The notes: generated from the sequence alone by a model not told the origin. Shown: positions 45,820 through 58,221, numbered from the stretch's first letter. The stretch is 64,000 nt of DNA from Siphonodentalium dalli (GCA_032622095.1 CP136063.1:82065980-82129979); one strand, 5' to 3'. Program-made: numbers and translations.

Positions 45820-47049
45820 ATACAAGAAGATGTGCCAGTTCAATATGATTCTATCTTGATGGGAGTGTTTGAAAGCTCCTACACGCCGGTGAAGTACAAC
45901 ATACTGGTTACGACCAAATCGCCAACGGGAGCTGTCGTCAATATAACCATCCCAAACAACGGAGCGCCGATGTCGATAGAGCTCGTAGTACCGCCAATGG
46001 GATTCGCGATGGTGGTGCTTGACAACAGCATCGTCCCAACGAGAGGTGTCATTGAAAGAAAAGGGATCTTGCTCTCGTCAAAGGAAGACATAACAGTTTA
46101 TGGAATGATCAATCGTCAATACAATAGTGGTTTGTTTGCAGCTCTTGGGGATAATGAGTTGGGGCAGAACTACTTCGTATCGACATGGACTTATGACTCT
46201 CAAATTGTTATCACATCGCGCGGCAACAATAACACGCTGCACATCGAATTGTCATCATCCGCCAATGTGTTGTATGATGGTCTTTCGTATAGTTCTGGGG
46301 ATATAATCAACATTGAAATGAATAAATTTGACGTCCTCTCCTTGTATTCCAGCTCTGATTTCACAGGGACACACATAGAGTCATGTAAACCTATTTCGGT
46401 TCTGAGCGGCAGTCGATGTGTGACCATAAACACGGCAATGTGCGACATCGTTGTAGAGCAGATACCACCAGTTACGGAATGGGAAACCGAGTACATGACC
46501 GTGCACTTCTCATTTGGAAATAAAGCTGATTACTACCAAATAGTTGCAAGTGAAGTAGGCATTTCCGTGTCGGTTGATGGGGTAGAAGTATGGACAAGTT
46601 CATATGCAGGTGACATGAACACATTCACTTTCCCTGTTAATGAATACCATAAAATCACAGCGTCAAACCTGATCATGGTAACCCTCTTCAGTCCAGGTCA
46701 AAGATCGGATGGTCGCGGAGACCCATTTATGATGACAGTAATCGGACAGAACAGGTACAAAAATGCTTACAATTTCCAAACTGCGGACTGGGCCGATGTT
46801 ACTTATATAAGTTTTCTGTCTGTCGTTGTTGACCAGTCAAACCTACCCGGGATGATACTAGACGGTCAGCCACTCACCACATACAGCGCCGCCACGAGAA
46901 CCTATCCATCCTCTCCCGATGTCGTCTGCGTTGAGCTCGAGATCAATTCCGGTTCACACAGTTTGTATCACTCGAACAAAGCTGTGCATTTCGGGGCGTA
47001 CTTGTTTGGAATGGAGGACATGAACGGAGTCGGGACAGTCATTAGATAG
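45820..47049 (+). CDS. PAN/IgGFc protein gene copy 2, exon 2 (IgGFc-binding-type domain)
   Basis: 1230 nt, 409 residues to a stop, beginning in phase 0 after ...TTTCTTTTCAG; with exon 1 the protein is about 516 residues. It carries the same IgGFc-binding landmarks as copy 1: VYGMI, LGQNYFVSTW, SGDI, DFTGTHIES with VLSG, and VEQIPPVTEWETEYM, then the long conserved C-terminal part (LFSPGQRSDG, DGQPLTTYSAA, HFGAYLFG). The frame is also open for 99 nt upstream of the acceptor back to 45721 by chance, and that stretch is intron-like when compared with copy 1. By eye the first roughly 110 residues match copy 1 at about 75%, the middle at about two thirds, and the last roughly 127 at about 91%. AATAAA at 47348-47353 is a possible polyadenylation signal. 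A secreted role in mucus or defence is inferred from the family only. Confidence 0.83.
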   Translation: MQEDVPVQYDSILMGVFESSYTPVKYNILVTTKSPTGAVVNITIPNNGAPMSIELVVPPMGFAMVVLDNSIVPTRGVIERKGILLSSKEDITVYGMINRQYNSGLFAALGDNELGQNYFVSTWTYDSQIVITSRGNNNTLHIELSSSANVLYDGLSYSSGDIINIEMNKFDVLSLYSSSDFTGTHIESCKPISVLSGSRCVTINTAMCDIVVEQIPPVTEWETEYMTVHFSFGNKADYYQIVASEVGISVSVDGVEVWTSSYAGDMNTFTFPVNEYHKITASNLIMVTLFSPGQRSDGRGDPFMMTVIGQNRYKNAYNFQTADWADVTYISFLSVVVDQSNLPGMILDGQPLTTYSAATRTYPSSPDVVCVELEINSGSHSLYHSNKAVHFGAYLFGMEDMNGVGTVIR

Positions 47050-48690
47050 ATTACATATTGAAATTGACAGACTTCTGCACTGTACAACCAAGAAACATCA
47101 TTGGTTCCTCTGAATGATCCGAATTGACATTATGAACACAGGGTTAAAAAATATAAAACAAAAAATTGCACACTCGTTGTGTATGGATGCGATAATGTTA
47201 TAGTCTTAGTAATGTGTCCATTGTATATTACAGTAGATGTAGTCGTAATTTATTTTGTTCATTACATTACCCAACAATGTACTAAACAGACTTAAAACTG
47301 ATAAATTCATATTTCCCCTCAGTAATGGAGATTCAGCCTCCGTTTTGAATAAACTAATTGGGTGACTTAGAGTTGCATATGGTCGGTGGGCTTCTTTCTA
47401 AAAGGTCGTACCTGCCATTTTCAGTTGGCGCGAAACTTTTTATTGCATTTTCGGAATCTACGGGTTCGATTACATAAGTTCCTCATGTAACTTGTCAATA
47501 TTTCAAGTATAAATGCAATTTTTCGATGTTTATTAGGGAAATTTTTTCGTTAATTCTTAAATAACGTAATTTTTATTTTCAAAACCGTTCCTGATAGGAT
47601 AATCCTGATTGGGTTGTTTTGAAGAAGAATGGTTGGATGGCATATCGTCCTTATCTTGAGTGACAGAGACTAACGAAGCCGGGTGAATCGTCAAAACTAG
47701 AATGTCATATAGACAAGAATTCGATTTTTATCTTCTAAAGTGTCGTATAACATAATCAAATCATGTTTTTTTCATCAACTGGAAGATAATTAAATATGGA
47801 AGAGTATCTATTACAACAGCAACGGTTAATATAGAGTGTTATGGTGTAAAGTTATTGGCAGATACCAATACTAGTTCCAGAGATAAATAGTTTTGTGTGT
47901 CTCCTGGACAAATTGATTTTTCCTGAGGTACGAACCTTTTAGAAGGCCACCGACGCGTTCCTACTAAAAGCCGATCACACCCGACCGCACCCGAAACGAG
48001 ATGGGACATGCACGATCGTGCAGAATAGACATGTATGTCCCAAGTTCCAGTCCCCAAATGAATAGCTCGAGTGGAAACGGCACTGTTAACCCCTAACTTG
48101 CGGTCGGTTCCGTCAGGTATGCAAAATCCAAAAAGGCACCGACCGCACCGACTGTGGCTTCCTGACCACGGAAATGGACACGTTATCGTGCAGCGAATAC
48201 CACTCTGCGTCCATCGGCGATCGGGAAAGTAGCTTTAGCGGAAGTTAATATATTAACCCATACGCTGCTTTCGAATTCGCTATGAATGTACACAAACACG
48301 CCGAAAATAATCCCCGCCGACCACACCGCCACCAGGGGACCGAGCGAGATGGGGATGCATTATCGTGCAGAATAGACCCGAGCCTATGTACCAAATTACC
48401 AATCTCCAAGTCGATAGCTCGAGTGGAAACGGCACTGTTAACCTATAACTTGCGGCTGCGGCTCCGCCAGGTAGGCGAAATCGAATAAGGCGTCGACCGC
48501 GCACCTCCCCCATCTGCCTGACCACGGAAAGGGTCATCATATCGTGCATCGAATACCATTAATCTGCATCCAAGGGCGATCTGGCAAGTCGCTAGTTGTA
48601 GCGAAATTTAATAATTTAGCTCATACGCTGCTGTCGAATTCGCTATGAATGTACGCAAAAACGCCGAAAATAACATCCGTCGGCCGGACG
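47050..48690 (+). other. 3' flank of gene copy 2 with tandem repeat modules
   Basis: Contains an AATAAA (47348-47353) inside about 270 bp absent from copy 1. From about 47990, two or more diverged units of roughly 350 bp share GACCGAGCGAGATGGG, GCTCGAGTGGAAACGG, CTAACTTGCGG and CATACGCTGCT phrases, the same modules as at 35900-37215. Confidence 0.6.
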
Positions 48691-49564
48691 ACTTTTCGTA
48701 GGACCACACGGACGATATTTTTGTTTTCTATTACGAGTCAGATGTCGTATGTTCCAGTTTCATAGTCATATCGTATATGCAAATTAACGAGTATTAATCC
48801 ACTGCATCATTTGATAACTAACAAACGATGTTTTCTCATAAAGAAATCTAAATTAGACATATGGACGTCGAAGGTAGTTTTTCTTTTCGCGCGAATTAAT
48901 ACATTTTTGCTGTGAAATATAGATGCTAAGATTCCTTTTAATACCAAGTTTGCTCATCGACATTGCTTTTTCGCTGTAGAAATCAATTCTACGTATGCCC
49001 CACGCACGACCTTGATTTCGACAACTTTTAGGGTAGGTCAGTTGTTGGCCCAATAATAAAACATTCGGTGTCCTGTGAGTCTCAGGGTTAATATACTCTA
49101 TTATGGAGCATATCCCTCTTTCGATTGACACCAAAAGCTACCTCATATTTGTGCTCTATTATTCGAGATATCACCCGTTCCATACCATTACAAATTATGT
49201 ACAGTGGTTTGTCGTTTTGTTCCACGTTCCATCCCATTCAGCCGTTTGTCTTTATCCGATTATTTTGTTTCAATCACTTTGCGACAATCAGTTGTATCTT
49301 TGTTTTTGGACTTTTAGAGGAGGGTTGATTTAATTATATTTATATATATTTTTGTAAAAAGGGTTATTACAAGTGAAATAAAGCGAATGGGATAGACAAT
49401 ATCATGCGCCGCCATGCGGTCCGACCCAGCAAAATACTAAAATTACAAAGAAAATTCACGTCATAAATTCCGGACAAACTCCGCGCACCGTTTTCCGGCT
49501 TTCTTTATATCGTTATCAGCGGTGCAGCGACGACAACATTCTCCTGCATGTCACCCGTTATGTT
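48691..49564. other. Unannotated sequence
   Basis: Short overlapping frames on both strands, no recognisable domain. Confidence 0.4.
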
Positions 49565-49870
49565 TGACACTAGGCGACTTAAAGGGGCATATATGAGCTA
49601 AAAAGAGCGTTCATTATCAGCTTAGAATATATGTAGGAAAATTGTTACACGCATTGGTTACATGGTCATATAAATGTCATAGGATAGGCGCCTTCGACCT
49701 GATGGGACTTAAAGGGGAAATGGTTTATTATCAGCTTAGAAAAGGTGTGGGGAAATTGGTGCACATAGGTAACAAGAGCGGGGAATGTCACGGGATAGGT
49801 GCTGTTGTCCTCAAATGACTTAAAGGCACTAAGAATTATAAATAAAGGGCGCATATTATCAGATTAAACT
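49565..49870. repeat. Three-unit degenerate tandem repeat
   Basis: GACTTAAAGG recurs at about 49570, 49708 and 49816, with TTATCAGCTTAGAA-type and GGATAGGYGC phrases in between. Units are about 110-140 bp and strongly diverged. Confidence 0.6.
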
Positions 49871-50461
49871 AATTCTGCACACGATGTTTCTACATTTCAT
49901 GTTTGACACCCGTCATTTTTGACGGGCAATCCCCTAGTGTTTACATAATTTCGAAAGTTTATGAACTCGTTTGACCTAATGAAATGAACTCGGCTTATTC
50001 CGTCGTCCCTTGCGGGTGATTGAACGAGCCTGATTAAATTTCTACTCTAGAACAGTAACTGTTTCTGGTGTCATCATATGTGGTGAATAAGTTGAACGGT
50101 GATATATAAAGGAGATATCTCACCAGATATAGTGCCTGATAACATTTATTCCATCTTAGACATAACAGACATAACATGCTATTCAAGTGGCCACATTGCA
50201 CACAATCATCTGGTAACATATGGAGGTAGGGCCCGACGAATCGGCAATCTCAACATCGAATCGAATCTCGAATCGAATCGTGATAATGATTCGAAATCAA
50301 ATCGAATCTCGAATCGAATCTTTATCAAACACTTTAGTAGATTGGCGGTACTGATCAGTGGGAGGTACGAGCAAAAATTGGGGCAAATATCAGATGATTT
50401 TATAACTTCAGTGAGATAACTCAGATTACGAAGGAGAAACTTAAATTTCTATATATCTATA
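49871..50461. other. Unannotated, with TCGAATCGAATC-type simple repeat
   Basis: A CGAATCGAATCTCGAATC run covers about 50250-50322, close to GGGCCCGACGAATCG at about 50228. A related run with the complementary GTCGTGCCCTA end lies at 54247-54325, so these may be two copies of a small dispersed element in opposite orientation. Confidence 0.45.
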
Positions 50462-53296
50462 TCTATATTTGCGAATGTCTGTCTGTCTGTCTGTCTGTAT
50501 GTGTTCTATAGAAATTCACAGGGGACCATCTAGATGATGCCAAAGGGGTCTACTAGGGGTAGCTTTTTACGAGAAAGATAATGGTCGGGGTTAGAATTTT
50601 CTAAAGTGACGCCGTTGTTGTCAGGGGCAGAAAAGGGGGAGGGGCAGAAAAAAAATTTGTCGCCGATTGCCACCAAACTTATATATAATCATCCCCATAA
50701 TATGAGGAATATAATGGCGTGGTTTAAATATGGCAAAAGTCGCGCCGTTCGCGTCAGGGGTGCCCGGAAGGGGGGGGGGGGCAGATTTTTTTCTCTCGCC
50801 GATTGCCACGAAACTTACATATAATCATCCCCATGATATGAAAAATCAACGGTGTGGTTTAAATTTGTCAAAAGTGGCGTCGTTTGAGCCAGGGATGAAC
50901 GGAAGGGGAGAGGGGCACCAAAATTGATAAAACTAATTTTAGCGCCGATTTCCACCAAATTTATATATATTCTTCTTCATGATACAAGAAATCTAATTGT
51001 GCGATTTAACAACGCCAAATTGTTGTTTTTGGATGAGAGATTGGGAGGGGGTGGGCACTAATTTTGATAATAAGTCGCCGATTGCCACCACACTTATACA
51101 AAATCACCCCCATGGTATGAGGAGTCTAATGGTGTGGCTTTTATCTGTCAAATGTGGCCTCATTCGAGTCAGGGTTGCATTGAAAGGGACAGGGGCACCA
51201 AAATTGATGCACAATTTTTTTAGCGCCAATTTCCACCAAATTGATACACGTTCTTATCCATGATACGAGGAATCTAATCGTGGCTTAAAGACGCCATAGT
51301 GGTGCTGTTTGTGTGAGAGATGGGGAGGGGAGGGATTGGCACCAAATTTGATAACAAAAATTGTTTAGTCGCCGATTATCACCAAACTTATAAACAATCA
51401 TCTCCATGATATCAGGAGTGTAATCGTGTGGTTTTAGGATGTCACAAGTGGGGCCATTCGAGTCAGTGGCGTATAGAGATGAGAGGGACACAAAAAAAAA
51501 ATATCTATATGTTTAGTGCCGATTTCCACCAGATTGATACATATTCTTCTCCGTGATACGAGGAATCTTATCGTGTGGTTTAGATACACCAAATTGGTGC
51601 CCTATGGGTGAGATATATGGGAACCTTAATTTTGATACGAATTTGTATACTCGCCAATTTTCACCAATTTCATATATATGCATCTCTAATCTCTAATGAG
51701 TCTTAGTGTGTGTAGCTTGAGTCCGAAATAGGGACGGGAGGGTCACCAAAACTGATACAAAATATTTTTAGTACCAATTACCATCAAATTCAGACACGTT
51801 CTTCTCAAATGATACAAGAAATAAAAGCGTGCTGTCTGTCTGTCTTTTTGTCTGTCTGTGTGCGTTCTATATATAACTTCTCGCGGTACAATCGAATGGC
51901 ACCAAGGCGTTCTAAGAGGGGTAATTTTTAACAAGGAAGATAATGGTGCGGGTTAAAATTTTCTAAAATGACGCTGTTGGTGGGATGGGAAATTAAAAAA
52001 ATATGGTGAAATAGTTTTGTCGCTGATTTCCACCAAACGAATACATAATCATCTTCCCAATATGGTGTTGTTCGAGTCAGCGTTGCATCAACAATTGATT
52101 TAATAAACCAAATTCCACCAAATTCATACACGTTTTTCTCTAATGATATACCATGAATTAAATCACATTTGGTGTCGTTTGCGTCACGGATGGCGAGCGG
52201 ATATGCACTATCATTGATAATTCTTGCTATTCGCCGATATCCACATATAAGATATATACAGTCACCAGGCCATCTCCATATCATTTTAAGTAGTTGGGCG
52301 TTCACATTTCACAATCCCGACATATGGTGACCCACATAAGTCACTTGAACAATTATATCTTCTTAACAGTCATATTTATATGGGAATGGCAATCAAGGCA
52401 TTCACACAATGAGCTAGCAAAAAGAGATAACTAGAAGAAGCATTAAACGTATATGTATCATTCTATTGAAGAGATACATATATTCGTGCAAACTGAGAGA
52501 CCTCGAACCGTCAGAGGATTGCATATATATAATAACAAAATTTAGTGTGTTCCATTCAATACAGTTTCCACAAAAAGTTACAATTTGTCAACAGACATGG
52601 AAGGCCTGTTCAAAAATAGTGGTCACAGTGTGCAGTCAAATATAGTTTCTTCTGATATACAAGAAAATGCAGTTAGTATCACAAGACTTTTCAGGATCCT
52701 ACCAATACTGACATCTGACAAGGGTTTTAGAACAGACTCATCGACTGACATAAACAACTCAAAATCTCGCTCTGTGCCTGGCACATGTAGCTGATATATG
52801 TGTGAAGCAACATTTCGTTTAAACTAAGAATATTTAGCCAATATATAGCACCATGAACAGATGAGCACCTGGGAATTTCTTTGAAACATCTGTATCTTCG
52901 TGGAGATATGATAGCCAGGTGTCATCGAGATCTTAGTTCAACCCACTAGATTGATTGATACATCTCAATATGTAAAACCCAATTATCATCTTTTATCGAA
53001 CTAATGTGTTTATGATGTTCATGTATCATATTATAACGTCTAATGTATACGCAGTTGTAAATAAATAAATACTTCATTATTGGTGGAACGGATTAATCGC
53101 GATTAGATAAACAGAATGACAATTGACAAGGTGAGCCACTACTTATATTCCATGACTGTAATAATCATGTGTTGTGATGCTATTTGAATATACAATTTAT
53201 GAGAAAACGTATAACACTTTAAGCAAGAGCATTCTCTATTCCCAACAAATATCCACAGCATACATTAACCTGGGCAACGCCGGGTAACCCTGCTAG
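50462..53296 (+). mobile_element. Helitron-like non-autonomous element, family 1
   Basis: The start TCTATATTTGCGAATGTCTG is preceded by A. The end is the hairpin CCTGG-GCAACG-CCGGG, eight bases and CTAG, followed by T, giving the expected A/T insertion site. The 5' part carries a (CTGT)n tract, then about nine to ten diverged units of roughly 150 bp with CGCCGATTGCCACCAAACTT and GTGGTTTAAATATG phrases and G-runs, then about 1 kb of unique sequence. No Rep or helicase is present. Open frames inside are repeat artefacts. Confidence 0.82.
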
Positions 53297-54681
53297 TGAC
53301 ATGATATGAACAGTATTTAATCGCAGTTTTAAACAGTTGGGAATGGCACGACATCATTTCATATTTTGTGACAATATGCATGAAGTTCGTGAAAGTAAGC
53401 AGTTTGGAACTTTGGAGTCAATGGAGTCTGATTCGGGTCATTGCAGGCGGAGACTCGTCTGCTCTTATAAGCTTTACCCTGTCATGCACAGCAGGCACGC
53501 GTGATATCAAAATTGCGCATCGTGACTTGGGAATGGCGCATACGCAAATGGGATTACAGGAACTATGTATAGTATTCCAACTTGGGCCTGTCCATCGGAT
53601 CAATTGAGTTGTCATGAAAGCTAAATGGTCAACATTATTCCATTTCGCGGATAACATATGCTGTATAAAGATTTTGATCGGATTTGGACACAACATGTTG
53701 GAGCCCATAATGTTTATTTAATATATTTATATCGTGTTAAGTTTTAAATTAAAAAAATATATTAATTGATTGAGCTGGGTAACGCAATATTGGCTTTTCT
53801 GGGAAGAATATAAAATACCGACATGCAGATATGTCCCAAAAGAAATTCACTCGCTTCCGCAGCTGGGGCCGGGCAAAATCGCGACATTGCTGGTTTTATG
53901 TGGTGGAGGAAACCTGTGTGCGCTACGATTATGGCAATCATGATGAACAAGCGAACCATCACAGACATATATACCACTATGATACCAGCAGGTTGCACGA
54001 GTAACACACCAACCTGCCACGAGTAGCCAGCGCTGGGACTGGGATGCCAATATATATATATGAGCAGTGGGCTATTGGACAACTTACCCTATACACATTG
54101 GACCACGGATGTCCCAGATGGTCGCGGAAGGAGCCTCAGGTTAAGTATATTGGGGATATAATGAATGCTTTGTATATATAATTCAGTCTATTCCCGGTGA
54201 TAAAGGACTTTTATACAACGATTCGAAATATCCCCAATCACACGACCGCTTTCGAATCGAATCGAATCGAATCGGAATGTAAGATTCGAAATCGAATCGA
54301 ATCTCGAAGCTTCGTCGTGCCCTATATGGAGGGTAATTATATATGTCTTTATGTGAGTAATTCATACCAGTTCACGTATGCACGTACTTATAGAAGTAAC
54401 AGAGACTGTAATTACAGAATTACCAATACTAAATACCTGTATATATATACATGCCTGCATTGGTATTACAACAACTTAGAAGGGACAGATAAGACCCTAC
54501 TCAAATATTATGAAACAAATCTAACCATAGCTCAGAAAAAGAGAGCTTTAGTTACAAAGGGCGTTGAAATATATATGGATTGATACAATGCTTTTACATT
54601 TAAAGGGACTTAGACTTAGACACCACACTTGTGTCATGATAATGTCGATCGACATAAGATAAACACAACAATAGCATAGTG
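53297..54681. other. Unannotated sequence between Helitron copies
   Basis: Overlapping opposite-strand frames at 53368-53708 and 53762-54082 have no recognisable domain. A TCGAATCGAATC-type run lies at 54247-54309. No gene is supported. Confidence 0.4.
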
Positions 54682-54787
54682 TGTTTTGAGATGTGTGTTA
54701 TCTCAATGAGTTAGAAGTATGATTTTTCGCGAGGCTGTCTGATCGAAAAATCATACTTCTAACTCATTGAACACACATCTCAAAACA
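54682..54787. repeat. Hairpin repeat with about 45-bp arms
   Basis: TGTTTTGAGATGTGTGTTAT and AATGAGTTAGAAGTATGATT pair with their complements around a short loop with CGAGGCTGTCTGAT. The left arm has a few extra bases. Confidence 0.8.
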
Positions 54788-55344
54788 AATTGCTGTTATC
54801 GTATATATAGACTATATAATTCGTAGAGTGTTAGACACCAATGAAGAAAATAAACCGGAAGTGTGGCACTATCGATTGAGTATATCAACAATGGCCACAT
54901 ATTACAGTCGTCACAAGATGCACACGGCGAGTGCAGCATGCACCAAGCCTTGTTACCAAGGAAACGATATGGACATATATGCTTCTAAGCTGCATGAGTT
55001 CCAATATACTCAAGCATTGACTCAAGCATTGACTTTTCTTCACAACGCTACACATGTAGCTTCTATGTTTGGCGCGTCTTTCACCTGTAAGTTTTCCCGC
55101 CATTTTTCATTTGGCGCCAAATTTTGTCAGGTAACGTTCGTTAACGTCATAGTTACGCGATAAACAAGTTTGTCTGTATATCAATGTGTATTTTCAAATG
55201 ATTGTTTATTCGTGTACCCGACGAAGGCTGTATAGCCGAAAGATATAGTACGACATTAAAGATTTGATGGGTCTTTAATTGGTGTTATCATATTGATAAG
55301 AACTTCCTATTATACCAGACCCATACGGCTAAAGATATCAACAC

Positions 55345-55347
<3 letters not shown>
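54788..55347. other. Unannotated sequence
   Basis: A frame at 54828-55163 has no recognisable domain and a short internal duplication (CTCAAGCATTGA twice at about 55010-55032). A GACGAAGGCTGTATAGCCGA phrase at about 55219 resembles sequences seen near retroelement 3' ends, but this is not firm. Confidence 0.35.

Positions 55348-55407
<60 letters not shown>
55348..55407. repeat. (TA)n microsatellite
   Basis: About 30 TA repeats directly before the minus-strand Helitron end at 55408. Confidence 0.95.
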
Positions 55408-55408
<1 letters not shown>

Positions 55409-56115
55409 TAGAAGGTGACCCGACTTCGTCCGGGCTTTGACCTTGAATTGTCCATTTTGAAGGTCAAGGTCAAGTGGGGTCACGATTTGACAAGTCCAAA
55501 ACACTGCCCGGACAAACGTACCCGACAAACGTGCCCGTCGAAATCCATCCGGTTTTACCCGATTTGACCTTGAATTTATCATTTTGAAGGTCAAGGTCAG
55601 GTCGGGGTCACTCAGTGGACAAAAGTAACCCTATGTATGAAATTTCGTCGAAATCCCATCAAAATTGGCGATTTGACCTTGAATTGACCCGATTTCAAGG
55701 TCAAGGTCACGTCGCACGGGCAAATGAATATGCTTATGAGACTCCCCATACGAAAGTGCCCCCACATACCAAGTTTCATCGAAATCCCGTGATATTCGGG
55801 CGTTTGACCTTGAAATGACCCGATTTCAAGGTCAAGGTCACGTAGGCCTATACCACTCCCCGGCCGAAGGTACCCGCACATACCAAGTTTCATCGAAATC
55901 CCGTGATATTCGGGCGTTTGACCTTGAAATGACACGATTTCAAGGTCACGTCGCACGGACAAATTAATAGGCCCATGCCACCCCCCGGCCGAAAATACCC
56001 CCACATACGAAGTTTCATCGAAATCGGCTCGGCCGTTTTCGAGTTCAACGCGAACACACGGACACACACACACCCTCACACACCCCCTGACAGATCTTCC
56101 AAAATATATAATAGA
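55408..56115 (-). mobile_element. Helitron-like element, family 2, copy 1
   Basis: Read on the minus strand it starts TCTATTATATATTTTGGAAG and ends in a hairpin CCCGG-ACGAAG-TCGGG, seven bases, CTAG and host T. The interior carries five pairs of TGACCTTGA and TCAAGGTCA sites and an (AC)n tract. Open frames are artefacts of these repeats. Confidence 0.8.
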
Positions 56116-56854
56116 CTAGAAGGTGACCCGACTTCGTCCGGGCTTTGACCTTGAATTGACCATTTTGAAGGTCAAGGTCAGGTGGGGTCAAACACCAACA
56201 CCCCAAAAATGGTGGAAATCGGCCCAGCGGATACCGAGATACCCTATGCATCAAATTTCGTCCGTAAAAATCCGCCAGTTTAACCAGATTTGATTTCCAC
56301 TCAAGTATATAAACGCGCCTCATATACACACGCTCATTAATTATCAAGTTTCAACGTAAAGATAAATTACCATCGGTGCCCGAGATATCGCCAAGACGCC
56401 TGAAACAGTCAAATGCATCGGCCGGTTAAGCGTTAACGTGATCTAACGTTATGACCTCTAACGACGTCATAGAAGTTACGCATTGTTTTTATCCTGATGG
56501 AAGATAGTACCACTTCTTCTTGATAATTGAGGCAGATAACTAAAACGGATACATACGCATTATATATCGTTGGAAAGAGGAAACACGAAAGATTCTCACA
56601 GTGTCATTATTATGACTGGCATTTTATTATTCGCGCTGTTTCGAATCGATGTGTAAGCACCGAACTCAAATGAAAGTCCCGTAACACAGCGTAAAACCAG
56701 ATTTGACCTCGGCACGTGAAAAGTTGACCTCGGATCTGAAAATTAATATGCCTATGCCACTTCCCGACCGATAGACCCTCACATACGAAGTTTCATCGAA
56801 ATCGGGTCGGCCGTTTTCGAGTTCATTGCGAACACACACACAGACAGACACCAT

Positions 56855-56889
<35 letters not shown>

Positions 56890-56911
56890 GATCTTCCAAA
56901 ATATATCTATA
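56116..56911 (-). mobile_element. Helitron-like element, family 2, copy 2
   Basis: Abuts copy 1 exactly (...ATAATAGA then CTAGAAGGTGACC). It carries the same 3' hairpin and one site pair, then about 400 bp of different interior and an (AC)n run. The TC end is slightly altered (ATATATCTATA). Confidence 0.75.
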
Positions 56912-57208
56912 CTAGAAGGTGACCCGACTTCGTCAGGCTTTGACCTTGAATTGACCATTTTGAAGGTCAAGGCCAGGTGGGGTCAAACACCAACACCCCA
57001 AAAATGGTGGAAATCGGCCCAGCGGATACCGGGAAATCGGCCCAGCGGATACCGAGATACCCTATGCATCAAATTTCGTCCGTAAAAATCAGCCAGTTTA
57101 ACCCGATTTGATTTCCACTCAAGTATATAAACGCGCCTCATATACACACGCTCATTAATTATCAAGTTTCAACGTAAAGATAAATTACCATCGGTGCCCG
57201 GTCACCTT
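56912..57208 (-). mobile_element. Helitron-like element, family 2, truncated copy 3
   Basis: Begins at the next CTAGAAGGTGACC and follows copy 2 closely, including GAAATCGGCCCAGCGGATAC, here duplicated in tandem (about 57010-57055). It stops after ATCGGTGCCCGG and is joined to TCACCTTCTAG, an inverted fragment of the same end. Confidence 0.7.
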
Positions 57209-58170
57209 CTAGAAGGTGACCCGACTTCGTCCGGGCTATTCAAAAACCAAATTTCAAGTCGATAGCTCCACCCGTTTCCGAGATCTGGTCTGCGCATGCG
57301 CGAAGCTGGCGTCGCACGGGTTCGGCGACCCGATAAAATTCGTATCCGGGGCAAGATACATTCACATACCAAATTTTAAGTCGATAGCTCCACCCGTTTC
57401 CGCGATATATATGTTGACCAATGTCATTTGCGGATACCTCGGCCGGTGATGAGTTAACGCGACATCGGCCGGTTAAGAGTTAAACGCGATCACGTCACGA
57501 TCTCTTGACGGCGTAATATATTTACCGAATGTTTTTCGATGACCGAAGCATGGTCCTGCGTTCTTCCCGACAATTAAGGTAGAAACTTTAAACGGACACA
57601 GGCGTGTGATACATCGTTGGAAAGAGGAAGCGCCATAGATTCTAACCGTGCACATTATATGACTGGCAATTTATTATTCGCGCTATATCGAATCGATTTG
57701 TGAGCACCGAACTTAAATATATTAGCGCAAAACGGCGTAAAAACAGATTTGACCTCGGCACGTGAAAAGTTGATCTCGGATCTGAAATTTGATGAGCTCA
57801 TATTGACCGCCTGGTCAAACTACACACACGTACCAAGTTTCGTCCCGATCGGTCGAGAATCTTCCGAGATCTGGTCTGCGCATGCGCGAAGCTGGCGTCA
57901 CACGGGCTCGGCGACCCGATAAAATTCGTATCCGGGGCAAGATACATTCACATACCAAATTTCAAGTCGATAGCTCCATCCGTTTCCGAGATCTCGTCTG
58001 CGCATGCGCGAAGCGGGTGCCGCACGGACAAATTAATATGCCCATGCCACCCCCCGGCCGAAAATACCCCCACATACCAAGTTTCATCGAAATCGGGTCG
58101 GCCGTTTTCGAGTTCATCGAGAACACACACACACACACAGACAGACAGATCTTCCAAAATATATAATAGA
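57209..58170 (-). mobile_element. Helitron-like element, family 2, copy 4
   Basis: CTAGAAGGTGACCCG at the left and ...CAAAATATATAATAGA at the right, ending exactly at the start of the next, plus-strand, Helitron. The interior has duplicated GATCTGGTCTGCGCATGCGC blocks (about 57285, 57870 and, changed, 57990). Confidence 0.78.
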
Positions 58171-58184
58171 TCTATATTTGCGAA

Positions 58185-58221
<37 letters not shown>

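Larger units (their letters stand above)
42840..48690 (+). repeat. Segmental duplication, copy 2 (PAN/IgGFc gene block)
   Basis: Direct copy of the block at 26740-37210 in the same orientation, offset by about 16.3 kb at exon 1 and about 11.7 kb at exon 2. It lacks the MITEs and tandem duplication in copy 1's intron, and has its own palindrome at 43263-43398. Confidence 0.8.

Noticed and set aside
55310-58166. Minus- and plus-strand ORFs with dipeptide runs
   Set aside because: They read through (TA)n, (AC)n and the Helitron repeat blocks; no Rep or helicase motifs were found.
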